Shown here piece by piece: positions 34,451-44,929 of a stretch of DNA of 64,000 nt. Positions within the stretch are counted from its first letter, which is position 1; each line of letters starts with the position of its first letter. Under the pieces are notes generated by a model. That model was not told the origin of the DNA, did no database searches, and worked only from the letters and a program-made list of their open reading frames with translations. Source of the DNA: Limnanthes douglasii subsp. nivea (taxonomy: Eukaryota; Streptophyta; Magnoliopsida; Brassicales; Limnanthaceae); the NCBI GenBank assembly GCA_036936605.1, contig JAUPFV010000001.1, forward strand, positions 31,009,900 through 31,073,899, read 5' to 3'. Made by a program: the position numbers and the translations under genes.

Positions 34451-35313
34451 TTACTGAATTTTACTCTAGTTTTCTTACTAGACATAAAATCCCAATGATT
34501 CTTCTTTACACAATTTCAAACAATATTTATTCTCAAAACATTAAATCCTCTTTCACTTATGTGACCGAGGTGTCAATTCCGTAACTAATTCTGATAATGT
34601 CAAGATTGGCTGTTACTTCACGATGATGTACAATATTACCCACAAAAACACTCCCCTTGAGAATGTAAATCTCATTTTGAAAACTTCATTATATACACAC
34701 CAATGAACCTTTTGTCACCTTAACTACACCACCGTCTACATAATACTTATAACCCCGAGAGTCTAGCGTCTCAAGAGATAATAGGTTTATTTTGAACTAA
34801 AAAACATGCCAACATGTCATAATTTTGACAACACCATCAAACACTATGATTCTAACATTATCAATGATTGTTATCTAAATAAATTGTTCTTTACATTAAT
34901 TTGTAAGTATCAAACCACTACTTGAACTAACATATATGGTATGTATAGTTTTTCCTAAAGTATGAACTCATAGACAACACCTCTCTTGCACTATCGTTGT
35001 CACTATCATCAGAATCATCTACACTTTCTACTAGGTTCGTAGTATTTTTCTTATTTCCCCTCTTAACTTTCACCTTCGAACAATCTTTCTTGTACTGACC
35101 CACTCATCGCATTCAAGATAGTTTAAATTCTTGGATATTGTCTTGGATCTCCTTCAATCATTCTTATTTGAAAAACTCACCTTGTTGCTAGATCTTCTGA
35201 TGGTCATAAGACGTTTTCCTTCCTCTTAATTGTTTTGATGCAACTGTCTCAACTCTTTTGATTTTAGCGCCCATATAACATCCGTTAGGGATAACATGTC
35301 TTTACCATACATG
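34450..35313 (-). pseudogene. copia gag C-terminus, protease-region scraps and pre-integrase (copy D)
   Basis: LSLETLDSRGYKYYVDGG (about 34760) is the classic TNT1-like pre-integrase block. KKDCSKVKVKRGNKKN and an acidic DDSDDSDNDSAREVL stretch (about 35070-34990) form the end of the zinc knuckle and its tail, with a frameshift inside the knuckle. MYGKDMLSLTDV (about 35310-35275) is the gag C-terminal helix, interrupted right there by element E. Confidence 0.8.
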
Positions 35314-35318
35314 ATGAT

Positions 35319-35461
35319 TGTTAGAGATATAAGGACCCAAGCCCATTAGTCTTTTATTTTATCTATAAGTATAAGCCTATGTTCTATGTGATACATACAC
35401 TTTCTAGATAATACAAAACCCTAGCCGCTCTCTTTTCTCTCTTTTTGTTCTTTATTTAATA
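35319..35461 (+). repeat. 5' LTR of element E (143 bp)
   Basis: Begins TGTTAGAGATATAAGG and ends TTTATTTAATA, abutting the primer site. The usual CA terminus appears as TA. AAACCCTAGCC and a pyrimidine-rich tract near the end are typical of a transcribed plant LTR leader. Confidence 0.9.
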
Positions 35462-35473
35462 TGGTATCAGAGC
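35462..35473 (+). promoter_or_regulatory. primer binding site, initiator-Met tRNA (element E)
   Basis: A perfect TGGTATCAGAGC directly after the LTR. Confidence 0.95.
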
Positions 35474-36150
35474 CTGGAGTAATCTGATCGGGGAAGCGTC
35501 GCGATCCTCCTGCTTTGTAGATCTACAAGGTATTCAATTTCGCATTAGTATTTGATTTCGGTTTGGAATTGGATTTATTCGGAAATCTTGGATTTGTTCA
35601 GCAATTTTGGATTATGTATTGGTATTGATCTTGACAGAGCATGTTAAAATCCGATAGAGAGTTATATTATTGTTGGACTTTGATTTTGTTTTGGATAAAA
35701 TTTTGTATGATTTCCAATTTGTTCTGTTGTTTTTTGATTGGATTTGTTATGGAAATTTTGATATGCTTTTCTTCAGAATAGATATAGTTTTTGGTTTTCG
35801 GATCTGCTGTGCCAGCTCCAATCAAAGGTCCGATCAAAAGGCAAACAGTGTCCGTTTTTGCTGAATTTTGGAGAGCGTGTTCGGGACATCCAAATATCAA
35901 ATTTGACTTGTCGGATTATGATTCGGTGCTACAGTTTGGGAGAAATCACAACTGGAACAGTGCAACAGTTTTGTTTCGGTTAGTCAATTGTGTAAATCTG
36001 GTTATTGTGTCTTATTTTCTAATTCTGTTTGTGCTATACAAAATCAACAGACCCATAAAGTGATTGGGACATGTCGTAAAATATGGGAACTCTATGTTTT
36101 GTAGAAACTCGAAGTAACATATGTGGATGTCCATGGTGTTGATAGAAAAA
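35474..36150 (+). pseudogene. leader and gag remains of element E
   Basis: This short segment lies between primer site and integrase, where a gag of about 1 kb is expected. A 90-residue frame (35791-36063) shows GPIKRQTVSVFAEFW and DYDSVLQFGRN but no zinc knuckle. Most of gag and the protease appear deleted or too decayed to read. Assignment is by position only. Confidence 0.4.
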
Positions 36151-37110
36151 AACATACTTGACTGATATTGCTGCCTCTGGTGTTGATTTATCTTTGTTTC
36201 GTTTAAATCCTTCATCGTTTAAGTTTTTTCTTTGGAATTCTCGTCTTGGACATGTATCTGCATTGCTTTTAAATTTTTTAGTCTCTACATGTACTTTAGG
36301 TCAGTTAAACACTTGTAATATCTCGGATTGTAGTGGTTGTAAACTTGTAAAATTTTCGGCGTTACCGTTTATGAAAGTATCTCTTCTTCTATTGGTATGT
36401 TTGATATTATTCATTCTGATGCCTGGGGTCCATCTTCTGTCTCCATAAAGGATGGTTTGTCCTATTATGTTTATTTAATCGATGATTATACTCAATATAC
36501 TTGGGTTTACCTTATGAAACATGAGATCAGATTACCTTGGAATTTATAGAGAATTTTGGGCACTTGTTAAGACTCAACATTCTGTTGTAATAAAATGCTT
36601 CAGGTGTGACTTAGGAGGTGAATATACATCTAATGATTTTACTTTGTTACTTGTATCTGATGGTACCATGCATCAGTCTTCTTGCACTGACACCCTTCAG
36701 CAGCATGGTATTGCAGAAAGAAAACATCATCATTTTATTAAGACTGCTCGTTCTTTACTTTTATCTACTGATTTCCTACTATTTTTTGAGGAGAAGCAAT
36801 TCATACTGCTGTACATATGATTAACCGAATTCCCACTGCTCATAATACAAGGATGTCTTCCTTTCAGAAGTTATATGGACAACTTCCAGATTATTCTACC
36901 TTACGAGTATTTAGATGTACATGTTTTGTCCTTCGTCCTCATGTAGAATACAACAAATTGGGCCATAAATCTATAATATGTGTTTTCTTTGGTTATGGTG
37001 TTAGGTAGAAAGGTTATCGTTGTTTTGATCCCACTAGTCAGAAACTTTATGTCTCTCGATATGTTACATTTTTTGAGCATATCCCATTTTATTCGATTCC
37101 AGCAAAATCA
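36150..37110 (+). pseudogene. copia pre-integrase and integrase (element E)
   Basis: LWNSRLGHVS and CNISDCSGCKL (36230-36350) are the HHCC domain, with the first His changed to Asn. The integrase core shows DDYTQYTW (about 36481), FRCDLGGEYTSNDF (about 36600) and QQHGIAERKHHH (about 36705), so all three catalytic acids survive. RVFRCTCFVLRPHVE and a GYGV...KGYRCFDP block follow, separated by TAG at about 37006, where relatives have Gln. Two frameshifts lie near 36400 and 36525. Confidence 0.9.
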
Positions 37111-37179
37111 CATGATATAACAACTACCAAACTTCAGACTATTGATCCTTTTAAAAATAATAGAGACATACCCATTGAT

Positions 37180-38254
37180 ATTGATGTGCCAGCTTATGAG
37201 ACATCAGCTACAGCTGATACTACTTCTGCTCCATCAAGGCCTGATTCCGCTTCTTCTTTTAGTGAACCACCAGCTCTACCCCTTAGAAACTCTACTCGTA
37301 TAAGTAAGTCTACCAAAATACCAGATTTTGCGTATTCTTCTTACTCAACTTCTTTTGACTCTTTCATTGAAAAAATACATGATTTATATGAACCTCAGTC
37401 GTTTAAAGAGGTTGTTTCTGATCCTCGTTGGTAAAATGCAATAGTCGAAGAACTTACCGCTCTTTATCACACTCATACATGTGATATAGTTAAACCTTCA
37501 TCCGGTAAGCATATAATCGGCTCTCGATGGGTTTTTAAAATTAAAATAAAGTCTAATGAGTCTGTTGAAAGATATAAGGCCCGTCTTGTAACAAAAGGGT
37601 AATCACAAAAGTATTGTATGGATTATGATGAGACATTTTCCCTAGTGGCAAAAATGACGACAATTCGTACTCTTATTGCGGTTGCATCCATTCGTCAATG
37701 GAAGATCTTCCAACTAGATGTCGAAAATGAATTTTTAAATGGTGATCTTCATGAGGAGGTTTACATGACTCCTTCTCCAGGTGTTGCTCACCAACCAGGT
37801 GAAGTTTGTCGACTAAGGAAAGCTTTATATGGTCTCAAACAAGCTCTTCGTGTTTGGTTTGAAAAATTATCTACGGTTATTACTTCACTTGGTTTTGTTG
37901 CTAGTAATCATGATTCAACCTTGTTTATCAGATCTACGAGTGCAAGAAGAATTATTTAATCTCTATATGTAGATGATATGATAATTACAAGTGATGATAT
38001 TGATGATATTGAGGCACTAAAACGTGATTTGGCTCAGCGCTTTGCAATGAATGACTTGTGACTACTGCATTATTTTTAGGTATTGAGGTGGCTCACTCTC
38101 CGAAAGGTTATATTCTCTCTCAGATAAAATATATATCTGATTTCTTCAAGCAAGTGCGACTTTCTGATAACCCAACGGTAGATACCCCTCTTGAAACCAA
38201 TGCTCGGTATTCTCCGACTGATGGTGTTCCTCTGTCAGACCCAACTCTATATCA
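37180..38254 (+). pseudogene. copia reverse transcriptase (element E), truncated
   Basis: Blocks in one plus-strand frame: GSRWVFKIKIKSNESVERY, KARLVTKG, stop, DYDETFSLVAKMTTIRTLI, FQLDVENEFLNGDLHEEVYM, ALYGLKQALRVWF, SLYVDDMIITS (YVDD codons 37966-37977) and YFLGIEVAHSPKGYILSQ. In-frame stops at 37432, 37600, 37957 and 38058 replace what are usually Gln, Gln, Leu and Gly codons. The frame ends at DPTLYH because the 3' part was lost by deletion to the LTR end. Confidence 0.92.
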
Positions 38255-38275
38255 CTTTTTGTTCTTTATTTAATA
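38255..38275 (+). repeat. 21-bp remnant of the 3' LTR of element E
   Basis: Identical to the last 21 bases of the 5' LTR (35441-35461) and followed by the target duplication ATGAT. It marks the true element end. Confidence 0.85.
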
Positions 38276-38280
38276 ATGAT

Positions 38281-38775
38281 ATCTACAAAATTCTTATAGA
38301 AAGTTGTTAACAACTTCAAAACAAACAAAGCTTCATCCTCACCATCGATTGTGATATCGATATTCTCCAGATCCGTGATAATCAAATTACAATTATCAAG
38401 ATTTTATGTCATGGATATGCCTTTTTCAATATGTATTATACAATTGTTTCTTCAAGTATAAACAGTTGACAACTGATTTTGTTGAGTAAAGTTCTCAAAA
38501 CTTCTTCCATGTGCATGCACCAGTCTTCTCACCGCTAATCTCGCAAATAATGTTGTCATCTACACTCATTAAAATTAACCATAGATCATTTTCTTGAAGA
38601 TCATACTTCTCCTCTACTTTCATCTATACCAGTAACTTATTGTACACAACCCTTGCAGTACCAAGATATTTCAACTTAGTCTTCCACAATGCAAAACCAG
38701 ATCCCCCATCAAATCTTTTAATTTTGTATTTTGTTGATATATGCGTCATTGCTAACCTTTAGTTGCAACAACATA
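38281..38775 (-). pseudogene. copia gag N-terminus (copy D)
   Basis: The minus strand reads YKIKRFDGGSGFALWKTKLK (about 38745-38680), the F-x-G-x-x-F-x-x-W-K gag signature of TNT1-like copia. WLILMSVDDNIICEI and TWKKF follow, with stops in between. It resumes the gag that was interrupted at 35313 by element E. Confidence 0.8.
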
Positions 38776-38776
38776 C

Positions 38777-38788
38777 GCTATGATACCA
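38777..38788 (-). promoter_or_regulatory. primer binding site, initiator-Met type (copy D)
   Basis: The minus strand reads TGGTATCATAGC, one change from TGGTATCAGAGC, three bases inside the LTR end at 38792. Confidence 0.8.
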
Positions 38789-38791
38789 ATT

Positions 38792-39560
38792 TGTTATAAA
38801 TCAAGATGCAATATCTATTACAAATAATTGATACATAAAACATAATAAAAAAAGAACACATGATTTAACATGGTTTAACAATAGAGTTTCACCATGATAA
38901 AAGTAGATTAAAAATTTAAATGTTATATTTTCTAGGCTTTGAACAATAACTCATCCCTAAACTATCAATTTTGGTGACATATAGTCCATGGACTTTCAAA
39001 AGTTCGATAGTAGTCCATTGACTATACATTTTGGTGACCTATAGTCCTTAGACTTTCAAAAGTCCGTTGGGAGTCCTTGGACTATCCAATTTAGATAAAG
39101 TTAGTCACTTGCGTATGTTTATTTATGAGACTACCTTTATCAAAAATAGAAAGTGAAATGACTAACTTTATCGAAAACGAATATTTGAGGGACTATCTGT
39201 CACAAAAATTGATAGTCAATACCCAGATGAGGACTAACTTTATTCAAACTGGATAGTCCAGGGACTACCAGCGGATTTTTAAAAGTCTAGAGACTATCTG
39301 TCACCAAAATCAATAGTCGAGGGACGAGTTAGTGTTCAAAACCTCTTTTTTATGACCCTAAAACTTAAATGGATTAAACATACAACATATAATTGCTTTC
39401 TAGATATTAAACCTAATGGACCCAATAGCTCGATAAATAACTCTGGACACAACGTTTATTGTGAATACAAGAATCACCATGGATATATATATAGAATTCA
39501 CAACTATTCGATTCCTTCTCTTTATATTATTTATCTAGTGTGTGATTTTCTTTGTGATTT
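38792..39560 (-). repeat. 5' LTR of copy D, outer end approximate
   Basis: Starts next to the primer site (minus-strand LTR end TTATAACA). It contains the 411-bp inverted-repeat insert at 38934-39344 and a minus-strand TATAAAG-like box near 39525. The outer TG terminus was not identified. Confidence 0.5.
38934..39344. mobile_element. 411-bp inverted-repeat element (MITE-like) inside the LTR of D
   Basis: The left end AGGCTTTGAACAATAACTC and the reverse complement of the right end AGGTTTTGAACACTAACTC match at 17 of 19 bases. Complementarity continues inward for well over 100 bases, with recurring words such as TTTGGTGACAGATAGTC and AAAGTTAGTC. No coding content. Flanks show no clear target duplication, so the superfamily is undetermined. 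Confidence 0.8.
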
Positions 39561-40780
39561 TTATTGATGAAAATGCAATTACTTCAGTTTTAAAATAATA
39601 AAATTGACTTTGTTTTAGTTAAAATTTGAACAATTTTTAGGTTAAAAAAAACATGATTATCTTTAACATAATTTTAAAAGAAAGTTTATGATCCATTAAA
39701 AATATTAATATTAATATACAACTTCAAAAATCAATCAAAAGATATGCACCGTCTCTTTATTTGTGTTTATAAAACAAATATCGGTCAATTTTTTTTAATT
39801 TATAAATAACTAGAAGTATAATTTTCAATTTCTTTTAATATATTAATTACTGTTACAGAAAATTTGAAGAAATTTGGAGCTTTAAACAGAAGTGAAAAAC
39901 ACAATTTGATACTATATCTTACCTGACATTATCGGTGTCTATCAATTTTTATTTCTATCGGCATCTAACCTAATTTGATACTATATCTTTTCACATCTAG
40001 CCTAATTTGATATACTCTTTCATTTTAATAAGCAACTACCATTTCCAAATTTTTGCTTTTACAAAAGACATTTAAAGTTTTCTTTAAATGGGAAGTTTGA
40101 TAGGAACGGAACGTTGTTTAAATAAAAATGTAAAAAGGAAAAAGGAAAAGAATGTGAAAGCAATCAAGAAAATGATCGACAGAATCAACTTTTAGCGAAG
40201 CTTTTGTGATCCTCTTGTCAGCCACTTATTCTTTCAATATCCATATCCACTTCTATTTTGGCTTAACCTCTTCTTGATTGCCTAAATCTCACATATTTTC
40301 TCCACAAAATCAGATTAAAAAGTGGTTGGCTTTAATCACTTAATATTTAGATTTGAATTGGAGTAATCCAGATTTGAGATGAGTCAACTAAAATCACAAG
40401 TACAATATTTTGGTCATTTTGTTTTTATTGTACCATGATGTTAGTATTATTTTGTACCAATTATATATATATATATAATATCACCCATATAATACCCATA
40501 TAATATGTTATTCAAAATATAAAAAATATTAAATATTGTAGTTTAATTTTTTTTTGTCCAATAAACTTTTTATTGTGAATAATGATCATTAAAGTTGTAT
40601 CTTTTAGTAAAATATTTTATTTTTTTATTTTTAAAGAGATAAAACTTACAATATAAGGCGAAAGAGTCCAAAATTTCAAAAAATTAACGCTATGGATGAT
40701 ATCCACGATAGCCCAAATTACTTATAAATAGAATAGATGATTCGAGAGGATCCAATCTTTTTAAATTTGATGTAGTTATC
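39561..40780. other. AT-rich intergenic stretch, no gene seen
   Basis: Contains three spaced copies of CTAATTTGATA-type words (39900-40010) and a TA run near 40463-40477. Nothing coding is seen. Confidence 0.5.
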
Positions 40781-41164
40781 CTACATTGAGTTTAGACACA
40801 TTCCAAAACCATAAACAAGATTCATGAGACAATGACAATGAAACATCGCAATCTGCATAGAACATAACGGTAATATGAGCGACCAAAAGCCTACCAGTGC
40901 TGTTTTACTGCTAAATGGACGCCAACAAACTTGGAGGCCGACTCCAAAGGAGGCCAGCCACAAAACTCTCAGTGAATATCTCCACAACGCATGGCAAGAC
41001 ACCGGAATATATGGCTAACGTTTGGACATGAGAGTGAACTTTGTCGGAACAAACACTCAATCGGTGGCCTTGAGTTACGACATGAAGCAAAGCGACACCC
41101 ATACTCGACTCTAATTTCAAAAGCAAATGAAAGCAATCGATTACAAATGAAAGTAATTTCACAA
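40781..41164. other. less AT-rich stretch of unknown nature
   Basis: The composition changes here to about half GC for some 400 bp and stays mixed to 41880. Minus-strand frames of 73 and 92 residues overlap each other in different frames and show no motif. I see no basis to call a gene. Confidence 0.3.
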
Positions 41165-41490
41165 CCTGAAAAATATCAGACATAAACAAGAGAACTAATT
41201 TTGAAAGATACTTAAATAGAATGAATACTTAAATAGAATGACTCCAAGACTCGGCTCCTATATGTTCCAACAACACAAAGGCCCTCTAAACAAAGAGTAC
41301 ATTATGTACCAACTCGAAAAATATCACACCTAAAGAAGAGCACTTATTTTAAAAGATACTTAGACAAAAAAACTTAAAACTCGGCTCCGATATGTTTCAA
41401 CAACACCAAGATCCTCTAAAAAGGAGTACATTCTGTGCCAAACCCAAAAAATCTCGCACCTAAACAAGAGCACCCTTTTACTTCCTCAAA
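41165..41490. repeat. 130-bp tandem repeat, about 2.5 units
   Basis: CTCGGCTCC recurs at 41250 and 41380, followed in both by ATATGTTYCAACAACAC, then CTCTAAA and GAGTACATT. Tail parts of a unit lie at each side (AAGAGAAC/AAGAGCAC words). Units are roughly 85-90 percent alike by eye. A smaller ATACTTAAATAGAATG duplication lies inside the first. Confidence 0.75.
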
Positions 41491-42559
41491 AAATATGAAG
41501 CCGACAACAAGTACCAACAAAGACTCAGGTGGGTGAAAAAAGCGACCACAATTCATCTCGCCTTTTAATTTCAACTACATCTTAGGGATACCTGCAATAA
41601 ACCCACTACCCCGAGACACCCCTTTAACCTAGTTATCGAGCTCGGGAACCCCCGACAGAGCTAAGGGTGAGAAGCTGGGTGAAAAATGACTTAACAGACC
41701 TCAACGCCAAAAGCATGGGTTTTACCATCAAGAATAACCCAAAAATAAGAAGAGAGCTCATCGTGGGGAGGGAAGGTGAGTCTGACCCGAGCCTTCGAAA
41801 AACACATGGGAACCAGAGTAAAATTAGGGCGCCAAAATTAATTTAGGGAGACCACCAAATTTGAGAAACTTTAGCATGAGGAAGATAAAACAATATGATG
41901 ATTCATTTAAGCAAGCTCGAAGACTGATCTAGAGATCTTTCTGAAGGATTTGAACCAACTTCCAATCTTACAACAGAGCTTGACAATATTCTTTTTTCAA
42001 TTGTGGAAAGAATAAATTATGGATTTGATCTTTCAGAACTGGTACGCTTACATTGGTACCAATTGATTTTGAATTGATTTTTGAATTCCATAGCTTCTTG
42101 GTGATTTCTTATTCTTCTTAATATAATCATCATTTAAACTTGAAGAAATGATGCTCTCAAGCTATCCAATCAATCTCTGCTTCCATGCTGAATTTGAGTA
42201 TGATTCTTCTTCAATAAGGGGTTTCTCAAAGAAGATATTTCCCAGAAACATAAGAATATCAAACTACTACAATTTGGAGGAGCAATGATTTGATTACAGT
42301 TTGTACAAGTAAGCTTTCATGAATTCCATTCCTCAATGTCCAGCTGCTTTGCATGAGTCTCTACTGTTTAGATTGTACCTGAAATGTTAAAAATTTCTAT
42401 ACATTTGTCTAAAAATTTCAAAAGGCTAGTTAGGAGGACTTGCTAAGCTTATTAGTAGACAAAATTAACCAGTAGGCTATGAAGATGATAATTAGACTTA
42501 AATAAAATGCTCAATCATTCGTATGAATATAACTCATACCCAAGTTTTCCAGAAACACA
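41491..42559. other. no gene seen
   Basis: 41500-41870 is relatively GC-rich with no open frame of note. 41880-42559 is AT-rich and may include the 3' untranslated part of the LINE fragment that follows, since it lies downstream of its RNase H on the minus strand. Confidence 0.35.
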
Positions 42560-43118
42560 ATAGCTCTAAGATGGTTTGTGGCATGAATTTGATCAAAATC
42601 AAGTTTCATTTTGAATAGAAGTCCATTTTGCGAGTCAGTCTACCATATTATTTTAATCTCTGTAAATTTGCTTTCAAACATGTTTTGAGTCATTAGGCTT
42701 CTACAACACGTAATACAGAGATAAAGAGTCCAAGGAGTATTTCTAGAATTAATAAGATCCAATAGGATTTTGGAATCTAACTCAATATCAATCATGTCAA
42801 ATTTTAGGCCGTTACAAATCAAAATGCCATCTAAGAGGGCCTTAACTTCAACAATAATATGAGAAGATTTCCCATATAACTTTCCAAAGATTTTGATGAT
42901 GTTACCAAAGTTGTCCCTTAGGATGCCGCTACCACTAGACTCACCGTTAGGTAAACAAGAATCATCCAAGTTTAGTTCAACTTTTTGGGAGAAATATTGT
43001 TCCAAAGCTTGTTGTATAGGAAAAATCACTTTTTGGGAGAAATATTGTTCTAAAGCTTGTTGTATGGAAAAAAGCACTTTTTGGGAGAAATATTGTTCCA
43101 AAGCTTGTTGTATAAGTC
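42560..43118 (-). pseudogene. LINE RNase H fragment with an in-frame minisatellite at its N-terminus
   Basis: A single minus-strand frame of 153 residues (43101-42640). After three repeats of ALEQYFSQKV with spacers, it reads VELNLDDSCLPNGESSGSG, GILRDNFGNIIKIF, then VEVKALLDGILICNG and IDIELDSKILLDLI. The catalytic Asp (LDD), Glu (VEVKAL) and Asp (ELDS) of a LINE RNase H are present. The C-terminal ADALAK-like motif lies beyond the stop in degraded form. No RT is attached. The repeat has replaced whatever joined the domain to zf-RVT. Confidence 0.75.
42981..43118. repeat. 48-bp minisatellite, 2.9 units
   Basis: Units begin CTTTTTGGGAGAAATATTG at 42981, 43029 and 43077. They are nearly identical. 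Each unit of 48 bases encodes 16 residues on the minus strand, keeping the frame into the RNase H domain. Confidence 0.9.
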
Positions 43119-43189
43119 AGATTTATTAAAAATTTGTATCTAAAATCACCTTATATTTTAATACACTAGTGTGAAAAATCAAATCAAGC

Positions 43190-43680
43190 TTTAAAATTAT
43201 GAAAGATAGGCTAAAACATTGGTTAGTTTCCGTCATTTGTAATTTGTCTCACATCGCTTTAGCAGTAAATATACGAATAAAATAGTAATAATACCACTTA
43301 GATCACTAACATGAGATTAATTTACTGAATTCGATTTAATTTTTTCTAAAATTAAAATAGGTTGGATTATTAGATGCGCTAGATCTTGAGTTTTAATTAA
43401 AATGGGTGGGGTTATTGAGTGGACGGGGTCACTAAGTGAGTCAGGTTGGATAGTGGGTCAAATGATTGGTAAATAATAAGTTTTATTTTTAATTAGTTAC
43501 TGCATCCACGTTAGTGTATTACGTGAAAGCTGACGTGGATGGTCAAATGACATAATTTGGTTAAACGAACGGACGCTGTCATGAATGACTAGTTTGTAAC
43601 ATTTTTTGAAATGTTAGAGACCGATTTATTATAAAATGAACATTATAGATTGAAATAAGAGAAATTCCAAATGAAGGACA
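43190..43680. other. non-coding repeat-like stretch
   Basis: Contains phrases common in plant intergenic repeats (ACGTGGATGGTCAAATGAC, ACGAACGGACGCTGTC, GTTAGAGACCGATTTATT). I could not define ends. 43681-44089 shows nothing coding. Confidence 0.35.
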
Positions 43681-44089
43681 TTAACCATATTTTTTGGCCC
43701 AAACAATATCACCAAAGTTAATCAATTCAACTTTATATTCAATAATTACTAGATTACCATTAGTTTCAGTAACACATTCCACTTATAGATATATATTTGC
43801 AAGCATCACAATTCAAGACCTATCAAACTGTCATCTTATTGCACTATTCATGGAACCACATGTCTCTACTCTTTAATTTGGATTGAAATATTAGTAAACT
43901 GTTATTACTCTGTCAAAACCAATGAACCAGGAGCATTGCAGTTCCTTCAAAATAAGCTAATCATTTAATTATTCAAGTATTCTAACATATGAATGTATGT
44001 AAAGTTGAACAAGGTGTTTATACATTCCCTTATATCTTCATTAATTCATTAACAAAAGAATGAATTCTGGATTAATAATAAATATAGTT

Positions 44090-44800
44090 GAACCTCATAT
44101 TCTCTAGAGCTTAGGTAATGGTAACTTTAATTTTTGGTTAGATAAGTGGATTTGAAATAAACCTCTAATCAAGTTATCTAATAACGAAAATAATTATTGG
44201 TGTTACATTGAGAAAGTCAATAAATTCTGGATTAATAATAAATGGGACATTAATACACTGAAAACTATGGTAACCTCTTATGACATTTATAAGATTGAGA
44301 AACTCAAGGTTCATATTGATATATGAGATAAACTAATTTGGACATTAGGCAACTCTGGTCACTTTAACACTAAAGCCACCTGGGATTATATAAGACAAAC
44401 ATCAAACTTCTAATCTGTTTGCCAAAATTTGGAACAAGATTGCTCCTACTAAGTTCTTATTCTTTTTAAAGAAATCCATGAAAGGTTGGATTCCTGTTGA
44501 CATAAATTTAAAAAAGATGAATATAATCTTGGTTTCCAAATGCACATTTTGTCAAGATATAGCGACAACTAATCATGTATTTGTTAGTTGTCCTATATCT
44601 TAGGAAATCTAGAACCATCTATCCACTTTGTTTGGCATCACCATTGAAAGATACATGAAAATTCAAAACTTGATTTGTAATTGGTTTTGGTCTACCAATA
44701 AAATGATACACATCAGAACTATTATACCAATTATAACTTGCTTGCACTTTAGGAATAAGTTCAAGTTTAATGGTATTAGTGTTAATAATAATAAAAAATC
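44090..44800 (+). pseudogene. LINE zf-RVT remnant
   Basis: SLGNGNFNFWLDKWI at about 44112, then WTLGNSGHFNTKATWDYIR (about 44340), VSKCTFCQDIATTNHVF and CPIS (about 44535-44600). These are the W-D-x-W, WxxxxxGxF and CxxC...HxxxxC blocks of the zf-RVT domain that follows LINE RT. Stops and one shift interrupt it. Confidence 0.75.
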
Positions 44801-44929
44801 TAGATAAGCTTAATCATATAATTGCATATCTTAATAACATAAATACTTTTAAAAAGAATTTTTGGTCTGAAGATATCAATTTAGCTGAAAATTTTGATTG
44901 TTTCTTTCAGAATACTAGGCCTGTCAGGA

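Larger units (their letters stand above)
35319..38275 (+). mobile_element. copia element E, inserted in D, 3' end collapsed
   Basis: The 5' LTR (35319-35461) is preceded by ATGAT (35314-35318), and the same ATGAT follows the element at 38276-38280, a perfect 5-bp target duplication. The internal region carries pre-integrase, integrase and most of RT. RT stops at 38254 in ...DPTLYH and is followed at once by the last 21 bp of the LTR. The end of RT, RNase H, polypurine tract and about 122 bp of the 3' LTR are therefore deleted, while the terminal bases and target duplication remain. Confidence 0.93.
33148..39560 (-). mobile_element. copia copy D (TNT1-like), minus strand, split by element E
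   Basis: Right to left: LTR (from 38792, containing an inverted-repeat insert), primer site, gag N-terminus (38281-38770), element E (35319-38275), then gag C-terminus and zinc knuckle, pre-integrase, integrase and the first part of RT, which stops at 33148 against copy B. The gag sequence left and right of E is continuous once E and its duplicated ATGAT are set aside. The right LTR end is approximate. Confidence 0.85.

Noticed and set aside
40781..41189. Two minus-strand frames with Cys/Leu-rich sequence
   Set aside because: They overlap each other in different frames and show no domain. The composition island alone could create them.
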